DNA from: Stercorarius parasiticus
Lineage: Eukaryota; Chordata; Aves; Charadriiformes; Stercorariidae
NCBI GenBank assembly: GCA_013396915.1
Contig: VWZL01002562.1
Coordinates: 189,068-253,067 of the forward strand
Direction: 5' to 3'
DNA length: 64,000 nt
The notes beneath the pieces are model-generated. The model worked only from the letters and a program-made list of their open reading frames with translations. It did not search any database and was not told the origin of the DNA. Position numbers and translations under genes: made by a program. Shown here piece after piece: positions 1-11,960 of the stretch; position 1 is the stretch's first letter, and each line of letters begins with the position of its first letter.

Positions 1-3000
1 AGTTTTATTTTTCTTAGCAGGCCATTCTGTACTGTTATAGCTCTGTAGATTTTTTAAAAAGCTTTGTAACTGAACTTTATTCCTTTCTTATGTGTAACTT
101 GGTTTTGAAGTTGTCAGGGAACATTTCTGTTAAGAAAAAAACAAGTCCACCCATATTATGAATTAGTTTTATTTGAAGAAAATATAGTTCAGATGCACCA
201 ATATTAAGTTATTTGGCATTAAGAGGTTTTTGGTCCGTTCCCCCTGGAATGGCATAGTCCTGGTGATGCAATTGTTAAAAGGAATTGATTTTAAAATAAC
301 ATAACCTGTGCTTAAAAGAAATTGGCCTCAGATAGTCTAGTAAGTTGCATTTTCCCAGGCTTGCTTATTGTTTTATTTAAAAGCTCTTTCGGAATAGACC
401 CATTAACTGGTCATATTCACTAATTGCGAGCTTGTCTTTTCTTTGGCTTATAAAGGCTTTGGATTGAGGTCAAAAAGAAAGGGGATGTAATAGGCAATCT
501 GAAATTGCCATTTTTTCTCATTTTAATATCAGTTTGTTTGGCTTGTTTGCTTTATGCAGATGAAGCTGTGATACCAGAGTCTAAAACCCTGATGGTGTCC
601 ACACACCACTTGGGGCTGCTGAGACGCCAGTATCCAGCCCAGAAGTTTCTCTTGTGGGCTGAGGGCAAGACCTTGAAGTTTGTTGTTCATCATTTCATTC
701 CTTTTTGGTTACCCTGGTTTGCCTGTGGTTGTGTGATCTCTTGTGTGCTGGTGATGCTGCCTTACTTGGTGCCATAGGGAAATGTCATTGGTGTTTTCTT
801 ACTTTTCACCCTACGTTAATGCAAATACTGAACAAGAGTTAGTTTTAGTGAGTCCTCTTCCAGACTTGATTTTTTTTTTAATTTTTTTTTTTAATCTAAA
901 CAGAACTTTAAAAAAAATAGTTATTTTTCTAAAGAAATATGCCTGGAACCTGTGAGGAGCTTTATTGCTATTGCTCTTTCAGGGCTATAGATTTTCTTGT
1001 GAGAAAAAGCAACAAAATAATTGACAGTGTCTTTCCATTACAAACATTAGCTGTAATTTGAACTCTCCTTGGTTCTGTATCTACATGTTTATAGTAGCGA
1101 AGTTGGCCAAGCTTCAGTGTAGTTTCACGGTTTTCCTGAAGCAGGGCAGGCAAAACCATAGGCAGGTGCAGAGAAGAAATTACCTTTATAGAAGTTTATA
1201 AAATATTTTTTTAGTAACTAGGTAGTCTGGTCTTAATTAGTATTGTTAAGACACTTTTGTCATATCACTTCTGCATTAGAGAACGTAGACGATCATTTAG
1301 AAGTAGGCCCGTGGCTTACCCTCACCCTGGGGAAAAGCCATTTTTGTCGTGAACTTTTAAAATTTTCTGTATGTATGAAGAAGACTTAATGGTTGGGGCA
1401 TTTTCTTGGCATTTACAATTAGCGTATGGAGATATTCCCACTGGTATGACTTTGTGGGACAGAAATATATTCCTCTAAAAGAAAGAGTGCTATGGTGAAA
1501 GCTTTAAGATGATAAACAAGATATCAGCACTTAATCACTACATAGGGGGCTATATTTACTTTCTCTACCCTCAGCAATTCACAGCTGTGTTGTGTCAGAT
1601 CCAGTGGTTTTGTCATTTTGGGGACATTTGCAGCCATGATGTGAGGCAGGGTGGTCCCCCCATATCTGGGGATGGGCTCTGCCTCGAGCCACAGCCCACT
1701 CATTGGGGCGACGAGAGCAACGCGGTAACCATTACTCAAGTCAGATTGCTCACTTTATGAAAGGTTAAACAGTTACTTTGCAGTTACCAATCTGATAAAA
1801 CAAATTTTATATTAGCTTCAGACTCCAGACACCTTTTTTTTTATTATTATTTTTCAGAAGTGTAGTGAAAATGGGTTTGGTTTTTTTCAGAAATACATAT
1901 ATTTTTGGACCAGTCATTATGTTAAATATTTTCTAGCATTACATCTTTTTTTTTCTTTTCTAAAAGCACCATTTATGTTAGTTGGAGAATACTGCTGTCT
2001 ACCACAATGTGAAAATAGGTTTCATTCAATTAATGAACTGGAAACAGGAAGACATTACATAGCAAATGAGGTTTACATATGATAATGTTGGATTTGTCAT
2101 GTAAAAGATTGCTTCCTTTCAGCTCCCTGAAAGGACTAAATTTTGCTTTTGTACAGATGGTACAATGCTAATAAAAAGAGAAGGCTCTATGGAAAGTAAA
2201 ACAATAAACTAAATCTATAATTCTAATGAGCAGAAAAAAAAAGACAATGATATTTTAATACACACGTAGATCAGAGTTAGGTAGTAGCATCCAAAGCTAA
2301 ATGCTCAGTCACAGCTTTGCAACAGACTCCATGTGTAGAGCGGCCTCTCTCTCCTATGCCTTGAACAATGTCCATCCCCACACGCATCGGCTGGGATGGG
2401 TGTGGAGGAGGAGCTGAGGCTTCACCCTCTCCTTGCCATTTTGCCCCCATTTCAGTGAGAATAAATCCAGTGACCAGAAACCAATGAGCCCCTACCCAGT
2501 GCTATCTGAAAGCTGCTTTCCCTCGCAGGTTGCACCAGGTTGTGCGAGGTTGCTGCCTGATCCAAGGCAAGAAGAGGTGGAGCAGTGTGGGTTTTGTTAT
2601 GACTCTTCAGTAATGTATTAGTCCTATCATTTTTAATCAAACCAATGAAACTAAGCCAACAAACAATATATGTTCTCCAGTGTCACAGCCTGTTATGATA
2701 CAATTGTAAGTCCTGTAAAATTCGGTGGTTTTTTTTTTTTCCTAAAAGTTGATATCATTAAAAATGGTATTACAGAATCTTGGTACTTTTTAATATGGAA
2801 GCTGAAGAAATACTGAAAATGTGATTTGAGGTTGAAAAACTCAGAAAGTAAAAGGGAGATAAAATCTGAAGGGAAAATCTTAAAAGATGACATGAGTTTC
2901 AGATAAGTCTCATTGTTCTGTATGTTCCAACCCACCCTTTCTAAATGTGTGTTGACAATATTTCTAGGGTTTTTTTAATATGTGTTTTAACCAGCATGGT

Positions 3001-3399
3001 AGCTAGATGAGTTTAGCTTAACATTCATCTCTTGCTCCACAGGGACTATGGTCATTTTTGTCTTTATCACCAGTAATTCTCTTGCGGTAGTTCCCATTTC
3101 TGAATTTACCGCTACTCCCACCAACTTGGAGCAAGTGAAGCTCCAGTAGCTCCCAGCACTGAGGCTGTGCTGATCCTGCCCTGCTTTCTCTCTAGAGGGG
3201 AAGAAGCTCGTGCAAGTCATCTCCTGTATGCTTTTGTGTCATGGAAATTGTCTTCAAACCCAAAACAAATGTGCTAAACTTCTTTGCCCCTCCCTCCCCC
3301 AGAAAAGTCTGTTTCTGACTTTTCTTCTGGAGGACATTGAAGGCAGTTGACCAGCATGCTTGAAACAGTAGACTTTCATCAACTGGAATACTGTAAATT
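1..3399. other. non-coding AT-rich DNA, no supported gene
   Basis: No open frame here resembles a known protein family. The stretch is AT-rich with T-runs around 869-893 and 1834-1850. An octamer ATGCAAAT lies at 819-826. A GC-richer patch at about 560-777 follows a good polypyrimidine tract ending in CAG near 560 and stays open for about 70 codons, but the peptide is not recognisable and no matching donor was found. The boundary with the decayed CR1 fragment that follows is soft, because similarity fades gradually between about 3370 and 3420. Confidence 0.6.
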
Positions 3400-4262
3400 A
3401 TGTGTCTCCCTAATTTTCTCTTTATTAAACTAAAGAGCGACATCTTATACCCATGAGTCATACTACTTCTGCCCTGACCATTTGTGCTGTTCTCAGTTGG
3501 ACTTTGTTTAATTCTTTTCAGTTTCTTCACACCCTTTTTAAAAATATGAACTCAAGATGGGGCACAGCATGCTAGCTGAGGGTAGGATAATTAGCATAGT
3601 GGTCTCACGTAAGATGCTCTTGTTAACAAATCCCTGAAATTCCCTTTTCTGGAGCAGTTTCATTCCTTTGTTTGATACCCAGCTCATAGGCCACTGTAAC
3701 TTTGAAACCCTTCTCTGTAATACAGCTCCCTTACTGGCAATTTCCCATTTGCATTTGATTTCTCCTCTGTAAGTGTAATGCTTTACATTTGACTTTATTG
3801 AATTTCATCTTAATTTCAGACCATCACTCCAAACTGTTAATATCTTCTTGGATTTTGATCCAGACCTCCCAAGGGTTCCCACCATCTCAGCTCCTCAACA
3901 TTGCAAATTTTATAAATGTAATCTCTTTTCCCTTTAACTGAGTCATTATGAAAATATTGAACACAGCTGGAGCAAGGACAGATCCCTGAGGAATCTCACC
4001 TGAAATTTCCTCCTGGTTTGACAGTGAACCATTGATAACTACTCTTTGAGAGCAGTTTTTCAGCCAATTGTTCCCTCCACCTTATGGTAATTTTATCTAG
4101 TCCTAGACCATATTTTCTTAGTTTTATTATAAGAACGTCATGTGAAACAGTATCAAAAAGCTTACTAATAACAAGATGTATTACTTTGACTGTGTCTCCC
4201 TTATCCACAAGGCCAGTTATCCCGTCAAAGAGGGAAATTAAATTGGAGAGCTCTATGCATGA
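3400..4262 (-). pseudogene. decayed CR1-type LINE reverse transcriptase fragment
   Basis: Read on the minus strand from 4262 downwards, the translation follows the ORF2 reverse transcriptase of CR1 retrotransposons through several frames. The finger/palm entry around 4130-4208 reads VDKGD.V.VIH then KLFDTVSHDVLI.KLRKYGL, corresponding to the family's DFSKAFDTVSHDIL motif. Further on come decayed pieces of the block that normally holds the catalytic FADD (about 3900-3960, 'TFIKFA'), an 'MKFN..KCK.LHL'-like piece near 3790-3825, and 'FKKGVKKLKRI' plus 'SLFSLIKRKLGR' near 3410-3545. Frameshifts and stops are frequent and the catalytic aspartates are lost, so it is dead. It lacks the 5' half and a clear 3' tail. 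It looks considerably older than the CR1 copy at 6626-7325, with the same orientation. Subfamily was not assigned. Confidence 0.85.
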
Positions 4263-6625
4263 GACTTTTTTTTTTTTTTAATCAAGCCATTTGAGTTATG
4301 ACCTTTGCAATACTAGATAAATTTTTTGGAAATAACAAACATGCTGGTTTTCTCTAGGCTACAACTGTAAGACAGTTTGCTTGTTTGTTTTTGGTGTTGT
4401 TTTTTGGTTTTTTTTTTTTTAATTGTCTGGTGATGTGAGATTAAGAATAATGGTTTGAAAGCCAAAAGCCATTATCTGACTGTTACCAAAGACAAAAATT
4501 AGGGTGGGAGCAACAAGCCTTCCTCCATAATAGTGTTTTCTCCATTTCAAGCTGATCAGTAGGAAGTGGATTTAGAAGTGCTTTAAATTATTTCACATCA
4601 TTTACTGGTAATCTAACCAGCATGTACTGCATGTACCCTAAGTGCTGATTTTTTTTTTTTTTAAAGCATAAGAGGAAGAGCAAAAGAACTTTTTATTCTA
4701 AGTCATTCTGTAATTTACACATTTTTGTATCAACCCACTTACTAGTGCCATACATAAGTGTTTCCTCTGAACAGATTTAATTTTTAATTTTCCTGAATCA
4801 GTGTTAACCAGGAAAAAGGTAATTGTTGTCAAGAGTATTCAAACTGTCAGAATATCATTCAATCTAAAAGCTGTTAGAATCTGTGCAAAAGTAATTACTG
4901 AAACTCTATTCAACTGTAATAATAACCTGCCACTGATGACAGCAATTACTGGGGAAAGTGTAATAGAAATCAAAGGCGCATTTTTCTCTGACAAGTACAT
5001 TTCTAACTAAGGTTTACATTGGTTGAATAGTGTTGACAATGATGATGTGCTGTATCACTCTTAATCACGGTTGGCATGATGTTACAGTTCGAACTGCTCA
5101 CTGTTAGAGGAGAACTAATTGCGTGTTTCATTTGACACTGTCCATGCTTTCTGTACATAGGAATATATATTATAGACGAGCAGAGTTTAAGTGTTGTGCC
5201 TCATTGCCTGACTCGCATCCTTTTTAAGTGTAGGTTATAAGTACTTTTGCATTTAACATAAAGGCTCCAATTAGAATTGGGATGAACATGTTAGGTCAGC
5301 TTCTACTATGTACAAAACAGAGGGATGGGAAGGACCATGTGGCAAAAGTCAACCCATCCTCTCTTTCCCAGATAATGAAGGTCATGCAGAGTCCTGCTCC
5401 TGGATTTACCTCTCTAGGAGGTATAGTTTTCTGATCAGACAGACTTGAGAAGATGGTTCTTTGGTGCTTCAAGTTAATAAGAAGTCCCTGAAGCAAGGAG
5501 TCTGCCGTTATTATTATTATTATTATTGTTAGATCTAAGCGCCAGGGCTTCCCTTCAACTCAAATAAACACCAAGACCTATGTTGGCACGCACAAAGTCC
5601 CACTAGGAATAGCTGCCCTGTCTTTGGTGGACTTGTGTAAGGAGACTTAGTTGTATACGTTATTTGGAGAGGGGGGAAGAAAGGACATCCTTCTTGACAG
5701 CATTTATTCCTCTGTTGATGAATTTTGCTCACTTTCTCACTAATTGATGACAAGTTTTCTCCTCCTGTTAGAACTCCTTAGGAACAGCTCATGTTCAGAA
5801 TAATCCATCCACAAATCTCTGTTTCAGCAACCCTCATGTGCCTCCCACCACAACCCCTGTTCCTGTGAGCAAGCACAGGAGAACTGTCCTTTGGGAGCAA
5901 TACTGCGGCAGGCATCCAGAGTGCCACTTGTGTTGGTCCTGCCCAGTCGTTCTCAATATAATTCCCCAAACACATTAAAGCATCACAGAGACAGCTAATT
6001 TTAGCAGGGATTTTCGCTGCATTTGGGTCCACCAGAGTAACTTTAAGGACTGAACACATGCAGGAGATGATGTGCAGGTCTGGAGAAAAGATAATGAGAA
6101 CAGTTTCAGAACACATCGATGGTCAGGTTTTCATGCAAGAAATTAGGTCCATTGATTTTTATAGAGTGGAAGAAATGAAGATAACTGGGTGACATTGTGC
6201 AGTTAATCGCATTTCTCTTGTGAGGGCTGTTTTGTCCTTCATCTGTTTCCACAGACCATAAGCCCACATTCACTACGAAGGCTGAAACTCGTTATTATTT
6301 CATGGCAGAGCCAGCTATCTCCACCAACGAGACTCAGCAGGAAAATGCCGTGTGGAATTCAGGTGGATAGTAGGGAGACACAGAAGTAAACAGTCTTTCT
6401 GAGGCCATCAAATAGGCTATATCCATTAAAATGAATCCAAACTGCATGTAGGACTTCTTTTACACTTTCAGGAGGCTTTCTGAAATGGCTTTTGGGTGGT
6501 GCCACATCATAACAAAATCATTGACCGTCCCTGCAATCCCCTTTCCCTACGATATTTCTGAGCTTTTCAAACCACTTGCACATACTTTAATGTGTGAGTA
6601 GTGCAAGTGGACTCCTAGGATTTTA
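4263..6625. other. non-coding DNA between two CR1 copies
   Basis: No exon-like coding frame recognised. T-runs occur at about 4266-4279 and 4410-4421, at the 5' edge of the decayed CR1 and just beyond. A short TTA microsatellite lies at 5508-5527. Open frames on the minus strand at 5778-6116 and 5535-5753 have no family resemblance and no flanking splice signals that I could support. Confidence 0.6.
5508..5527. repeat. (TTA)n microsatellite
   Basis: About seven uninterrupted TTA units, directly readable. Ordinary simple repeat that could be polymorphic. Confidence 0.9.
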
Positions 6626-7325
6626 GACTCATAGAATACCAGGTTGGAAGGGACCTCAGTGATCATCTGGTCCAACCTTTCTTAGCAAAAGCACAGTCCA
6701 GACAAGATGTCCCAGCACCCTGTCCAGCTGAACCTTAAAAGTGTCCAGTGATGGGGAATCCACCACTTTCCTGGGGACGTTATTCCAATGGCTGATTGTT
6801 CTCATTGTGAAAAATTTTCCTCTTGTGTCGAATCGCAATCTCCCCAGGAGTAATTTGTACCCCTCGCCTTTTCCGTGTGACTCCTTGTAAAAAGGGAGTC
6901 TCCAGTTTCTTGTAGCCACCCTTTAAATACTGGAACATGGTGATAATGTCTCTCCTAAGCCTTCTTTTCCCAAGGCTGAACAAACCCAATTCTCTCAGCC
7001 TCTCCTCATATGGTAGGCTTCCTAGTCTTTAGATCATCTTGGTGACCCTCCTCTAGACCCTCTCCAGCCTGTCCACATCTTCTTTTGTATAGCGGGGACC
7101 AAAACTGAACCCAGTATTGCAGGTGTGGCCTGACAAGCGCTGAGTAGAGTGGGATAATGACTCTTTTGTCTCTGCTGGTGATGCCCTTTTTGATGCAACC
7201 CAGCATCCTATTGGCTTTCTTTGCCACAGCAGCACACTGTTCACTCATGTTGAGCTTGTTGTCCACCAGCACCCCCAGGTCCCTTTCCACAGAGCTGCTC
7301 CCCATCTAGGATGATCTTGTGGACT
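6626..7325 (-). mobile_element. 5'-truncated CR1 LINE, 3' end
   Basis: This is the 3' portion of a CR1 non-LTR retrotransposon on the minus strand. The 3' end is recognisable at 6626-6680, where the minus strand reads GGTTGGACCAGATGATCACT and then AGGTCCCTTCCAACC, ending in the ATTCTATGA unit typical of CR1 tails; there is no poly-A tail and no target-site duplication, as usual for this family. The coding part starts abruptly near 7320, so the copy is 5'-truncated, the commonest form of CR1 in bird genomes. Only about 700 bp of a full-length element of several kb remain. It shares orientation with the older fragment at 3400-4262. Subfamily assignment would need a RepeatMasker-type comparison. 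Confidence 0.93.
6656..7308 (-). pseudogene. CR1 ORF2 C-terminal reverse transcriptase remnant
   Basis: Translation of the minus strand begins with GSSSVERDLGVLVDNKL, continues through QCAAVAKKANRMLGCIKKGI and LVRPHLQYWVQFWSPLYKR, then shifts frame to DVDRLERV. After another shift and an in-frame stop comes LGLFSLGKRRLRRDII, FQYLKGGYKK, and after one more shift FFTMRTISHWNNVPRKVVD and SPSLDTFKVQLD. These are the successive blocks of the thumb and C-terminal region of CR1 reverse transcriptase, in the right order and at the right spacing. At least three frameshifts and one stop show it cannot encode a functional protein. The blocks are nevertheless well preserved, so the insertion is moderately old. 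Confidence 0.92.
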
Positions 7326-10300
7326 TAAACACATGCCTAACTGTTCATCGAACTGGGGCCTTGCTTGGCTCCAGACACGAGACTGCCAGGAGGAGTTCAT
7401 TGTATCATTCTACTTATTGCACTAATTGCCTGTTTATGTTTTCTGACAGCCAACACTACCCGATAATTTTTATAAACAGAGGCTCTTTCACAAAATCTAC
7501 TAAATAAAAGTCACAGCTCTTGTAAACCAAAATGATTTTAAAGGAAACTTGATATTTCCCCTCTGATTTTCCTATTGATGTTGAACAGTTGCATCAAATT
7601 GGGTCCCTGGTGTTCTGTTAACATGTGGCTCTCTTTTATTATAACATAACAATAATGCAATTCAGCTGAAAACATGTGTTAAAACACTCTTAGATTTTGT
7701 GCACACCTTATTAATTATACTAACTGCAAAATGATGGGGTCTTTGACAATCGTTTCTATAAACTCTTTGGGTTTCTAAAATGATGGACTACCTGAATGAA
7801 GGTAGTGTTTTCTCGTTTATTGAATGGTTGCAGGCAGACGTTTGCGCAAGTCGGCGATACGTATATTTATGTACACCATGCTGATGAGCAGTTGCACTTC
7901 ATTCCTTAGTTGAAATAAAAGACATGAGAGTGACTAAAAACAAAAACACGCCAGGACCTCCTCCCTGATCAGAGTTTTCTACCTAAGAGAAGAATAGCAT
8001 GAGCTCCAAGGAAACTATCTGAGGAAACAGCCTGTGCAAATTCTGTGCTCAGCATTGCTCTTTGCTGATTACAGATGCTGGATTTTTTTCTTAGAGGAAT
8101 GCAACCACAGCAAGGTGGCACAGGCACTCTGCCATGCGCAGGGTTTCCATACGGCTCTTTCCATAGGATGAGAGCACCCGGGGCAGAGCCCTGCCTCCAC
8201 GGCAGTCACTCCACCAGTGACAGTGCTGGTGTGACCATTGGTCATCCTTTTTACAAGGTAAAAGGAGACAAGGTAGAGTTTGAAAACCTTTTTCCTTGCA
8301 GAGCTCGTGCAAACTCTGCTGAGTGTGTGTGCTTGTGCAGTTTGCACTTCTGTGTCCAGGTGGAGAGATTAGGCAGGTATCTGTGCGACTTGCACGTGCA
8401 AATGTGTGAACTACATTTATAATGAATTATACAAAAGGGTTGCAGCCTCTTCCACTGTAGCCATGAAAATTTTTTTGGGAATGCCCTGGTTTGAGGATTT
8501 TTGAGGCATTATTACTACTGATGGTTTTTCCCTTTACCTGTTTGCCAATGCTACACCTGCTGACAGCGTGTAAGAAATCCCCATCATCAAGTGCTTAGAA
8601 ATGATTAGTCAGGTCTCCCCCACATTAGGACTTTGGCTTAAAAAGAAAAATCCTGTCACTTGCTTTCTCTTTTTCCATGTACTTAAGGGTTCATATTTTA
8701 AAGCTGTTCTCTGAAAACCTGTCGGCTTTTTAAAAAAAAAAAAATAAAATAAAATAAGAGAGCTGAGATTAACGGAGATCACATGGATAACATTAATCTA
8801 TTGTCTAAAGAGAGCTGAGGCTAAGAAAAGTATTAACGATCACAACTTTCTGATAAAATTATCAAGTCTGACCAACCAGTGTGCTTGCTAGAAAATTGTA
8901 AAGTATAAATTATAAGGCTGATTTGAAATCACCAGATGCAAAAAAAACATATTTTAACCCCAAATCTCTTCCACTCATTCTTCCGGCTCTTTCCCCCCTC
9001 TCTCTCTCTTTGTTCTAGATCTACCATTTTTGTTGCATTTCCCCATTGCCTTCTCTATCTGCTTTAGCAACAAACAAAGGAACCGGTAATTGCCAAAAAA
9101 GGGTGGGAACAGAACTTGAGAGAAACCAGAGGAAGGTGGGCAGTAACAGCACAACTGCAGTTGTTCCTTCAGCCCAGCTGCGGCCACCATGGACCAATGG
9201 TGCTGCTGGGGTGGCATGCAGGCACGAGTGCTTGGCCAGGTGGTCTTCTCCAGTTGTGCCACCTGGGCACCAGTTCACAGTGTCTGCATCGCAGCCGTTC
9301 CCTGCCTGGAGCTGGCACCCCTCCTGGTTTTGTACAGTAAGGAAAAGCAGGAAAATGGAGCAGCTACTTTGGGGATCCACCTCTTTCCTTGTGATTAGTG
9401 TACACCTATGGGCTTAAATGTCTCTTCTAGTCCCATCACTTAGGACTCTGACCTCTTTCAATATTCTACATTCCTTTCTGCAGGTTTTTATTGTTTGGTT
9501 TTGTTGGGTTTTTAAAAATATTTATTTCATCTGATGGTTAATGTGAGATTTCACTCCTATGATGAAGTGTCGCTACTTGCTGAATTCATTAACATGAGCT
9601 GAAGCTGCATAACTGACTCTAGTTCCAAGTGTGTCAAATGAACACGTATTTACTACTTGTTACTGAAATTTCTTATCTAGGCTGAGGCCCAAAGCTGTTA
9701 TCAACTGGTATTTTTCCACTGATATCTAATAATGCTATGCTAGTTTACACAAGCTGAAAATCTCCTCGACATAAGAGAGCAGCGGTGGGGATTTGTTATT
9801 GTTGTTGTCTTTAGAGGCTTCTCTCACTGTAGTAGGAGACTGAAGAGGAATAAAAAACCTAAAAAATGAAACAATGAAATGGAGGGAAAGTGCCTATTAT
9901 ACGATTAGACTTCTGGAGACCTAAGGCAAACTATATCCAATGGAAATGAGACAAGATGCCTTTTGACTGTAGATGAGGCTAATAGCAACAGCCCATTTTC
10001 TCTGAGAGCCTTAGAGATTTAGTTTCTCTTTCTGCAGGGACACTTCATCGCTGACATTTCTGCTTTTGTACCAAGTTTACATTTAGTCAAATTGAACACC
10101 TAATAAAGCAGTAGTACCTGACTTAAAGATGCGTCGTTACCGTCTTATCCTGGCGTGACTGCCTCAAATGGACGATCACAGAGAAGGTGGTACCCAGGCT
10201 AGTGATGAGACTTCGATGTGCAGCAGTAAGGACATCTGCCTTGCATATTTCTGCTTGCCTACACAATCATGCGTAGCTTTCTATTGTTCCAGGAGTTACT

Positions 10301-11340
10301 CAAGCATATAATAGAGTTTCAATGAGTTCAAACCTCCTGTTTTAGATGGTGTTTTAGTGAGCTGTTTTTCTGCCTCAGCATGGATTAGATTTTTTTTTTT
10401 ATTTTTTTTTACCAGCGCTGTCGGATCCAGGGAAGCACACAGAGAGACTGTGAAGGAAATCATGGATTGTAAATGCTGACTATGCAGCTGTATCACAAAT
10501 TTTAACGTGTAGGAAACAAAAATATTACCTGAAAGATAGACGTGACACCTGCTCGGTTACCCTCTGTTTGTTACCAAGAAATAACCCTCTGTCCCCAAAA
10601 GCCTCTTTCGCCGTGCACAGATTCTGCATCCGCAGGTGGGGTTTCAACCTGGTGCAAACGAACTCGCACAGCAGAGCCAGGACTTCATCCAGGGAATGGC
10701 AACTCCAGGCAGGATTTGTACTCCTGTACCCAGGAGTTTTACCCAGTAAATTGGTTTGCAGATTCATAATGATGGTTCAAGGAATCTCAATTTTGCTGCA
10801 CTCACATAATGAGTTATGGGCAGTGACGCTGGATCTAAAGGATCCCGTCTCTTGAGCCCTGTGCAGCGTCCCCTGGATCATATGCAATTTCTGTCATAAT
10901 AATTTAATGAGGAAAAACTATTGAAAATAATACATTAAGTGCTTCTGGGCCTATGTTGCAGTAAATACTTTTAGTTTAAGTATGTAAATGGTTGACTTGT
11001 GAAATAAGAACGGGAACGTGGTGTGTGTCGCCAGCAGAGGTGATACCCGCTCAGGGTAGTTGATGCCATCCTCCCTGCCAGCGGCTGCTGCCTCCATCAG
11101 CCTGCTGATCAAGTGGTGTGGGCTCATGCTCCTAATTCCTCTCAGCCAGGTTGGTTTAAACTGTTTGAATTACCGGTCCCAGCTATCCCAGCTGATTTTT
11201 TTTTATTATTATTTTTTTTTGCCTGGAGAGAATTAAAGCGCTCATTTGAACTGCTTTGCCAACAGATCAGTTCAGAACCTCCAGCAAGCAGGTTTTAATG
11301 AGCAGCTGGGGGAGTAACTTCTTCCTGGCACAGGCTGCTC
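7326..11340. other. non-coding DNA, no supported gene
   Basis: No coding exon recognised. A poly-A tract followed by AAAAT units sits at 8732-8756. GC-richer patches near 8100-8220 and 9120-9400 give overlapping open frames on both strands, which is the pattern of chance frames rather than coding sequence. A T-rich tract lies at about 10391-10410. Confidence 0.6.
8732..8756. repeat. A-rich simple repeat with AAAAT units
   Basis: A run of about 13 A is followed by three AAAAT-like units. It could be the tail of an unrecognised retroposed sequence, but I see no element body on either side, so simple low-complexity DNA is the safer reading. Confidence 0.8.
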
Positions 11341-11960
11341 CTAAAGAGGCTATCTGTGCATATCCTTAAGACATTTTAAGAGACTGAACACTTTTATATC
11401 TTTAAATCATATTAAAAGTGACTTCAGGTGTTGCACTGCTTTAAGTCATTTGATTCCTTAAGACTGCATGGTGCCCATATCTGCCATTAGCGCATCCCTT
11501 TAATGATCAAGGCCGGACTGTTCAAACGAGCTTAAACAAGTTAGCACTCAAATCCCTTGGGTAGCCAGCAGGACAGATTTGAACACGTCGGTCCTGCTCC
11601 TTAATTAGATCCCAAAATCTCAAAGTAAAAATCAAGTGATATTTTAAACAATTCTTGTATAATTGCCATCTCAGTTAATTTTTCCTAAGGATTTTCAACC
11701 TTGATTTAGAAGATTACATCAGTTGTGCACTTAAAATTAAGCATGTAAATAACCTCATCTCTCCACAGCGATAATTTAAGCAGCCGTTAAGTCATATGAA
11801 CACCTTTGGAAGTTAGGTGAATGCTTAAATGTTTTGCTCAATAGATGTCTAACATTAAACAGGTATTTATGTGCTTTGCTCCACCAGGGCCTTAAAGATA
11901 TAATTTAAGTAGATGGGTGTCTTCTCCTAATGACTATAATAAAAGATCAGTCAGGGAAGG
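11341..11960. other. candidate conserved non-coding block
   Basis: A 600-bp stretch free of simple repeats, rich in homeodomain-type cores: TTAATTAG at 11601-11608, several AATTA/TTAAG words, and ATTTAAG/TTTAAG words repeated. Its composition resembles conserved enhancers of developmental gene deserts, but composition is weak evidence; no alignment was possible. Confidence 0.25.
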
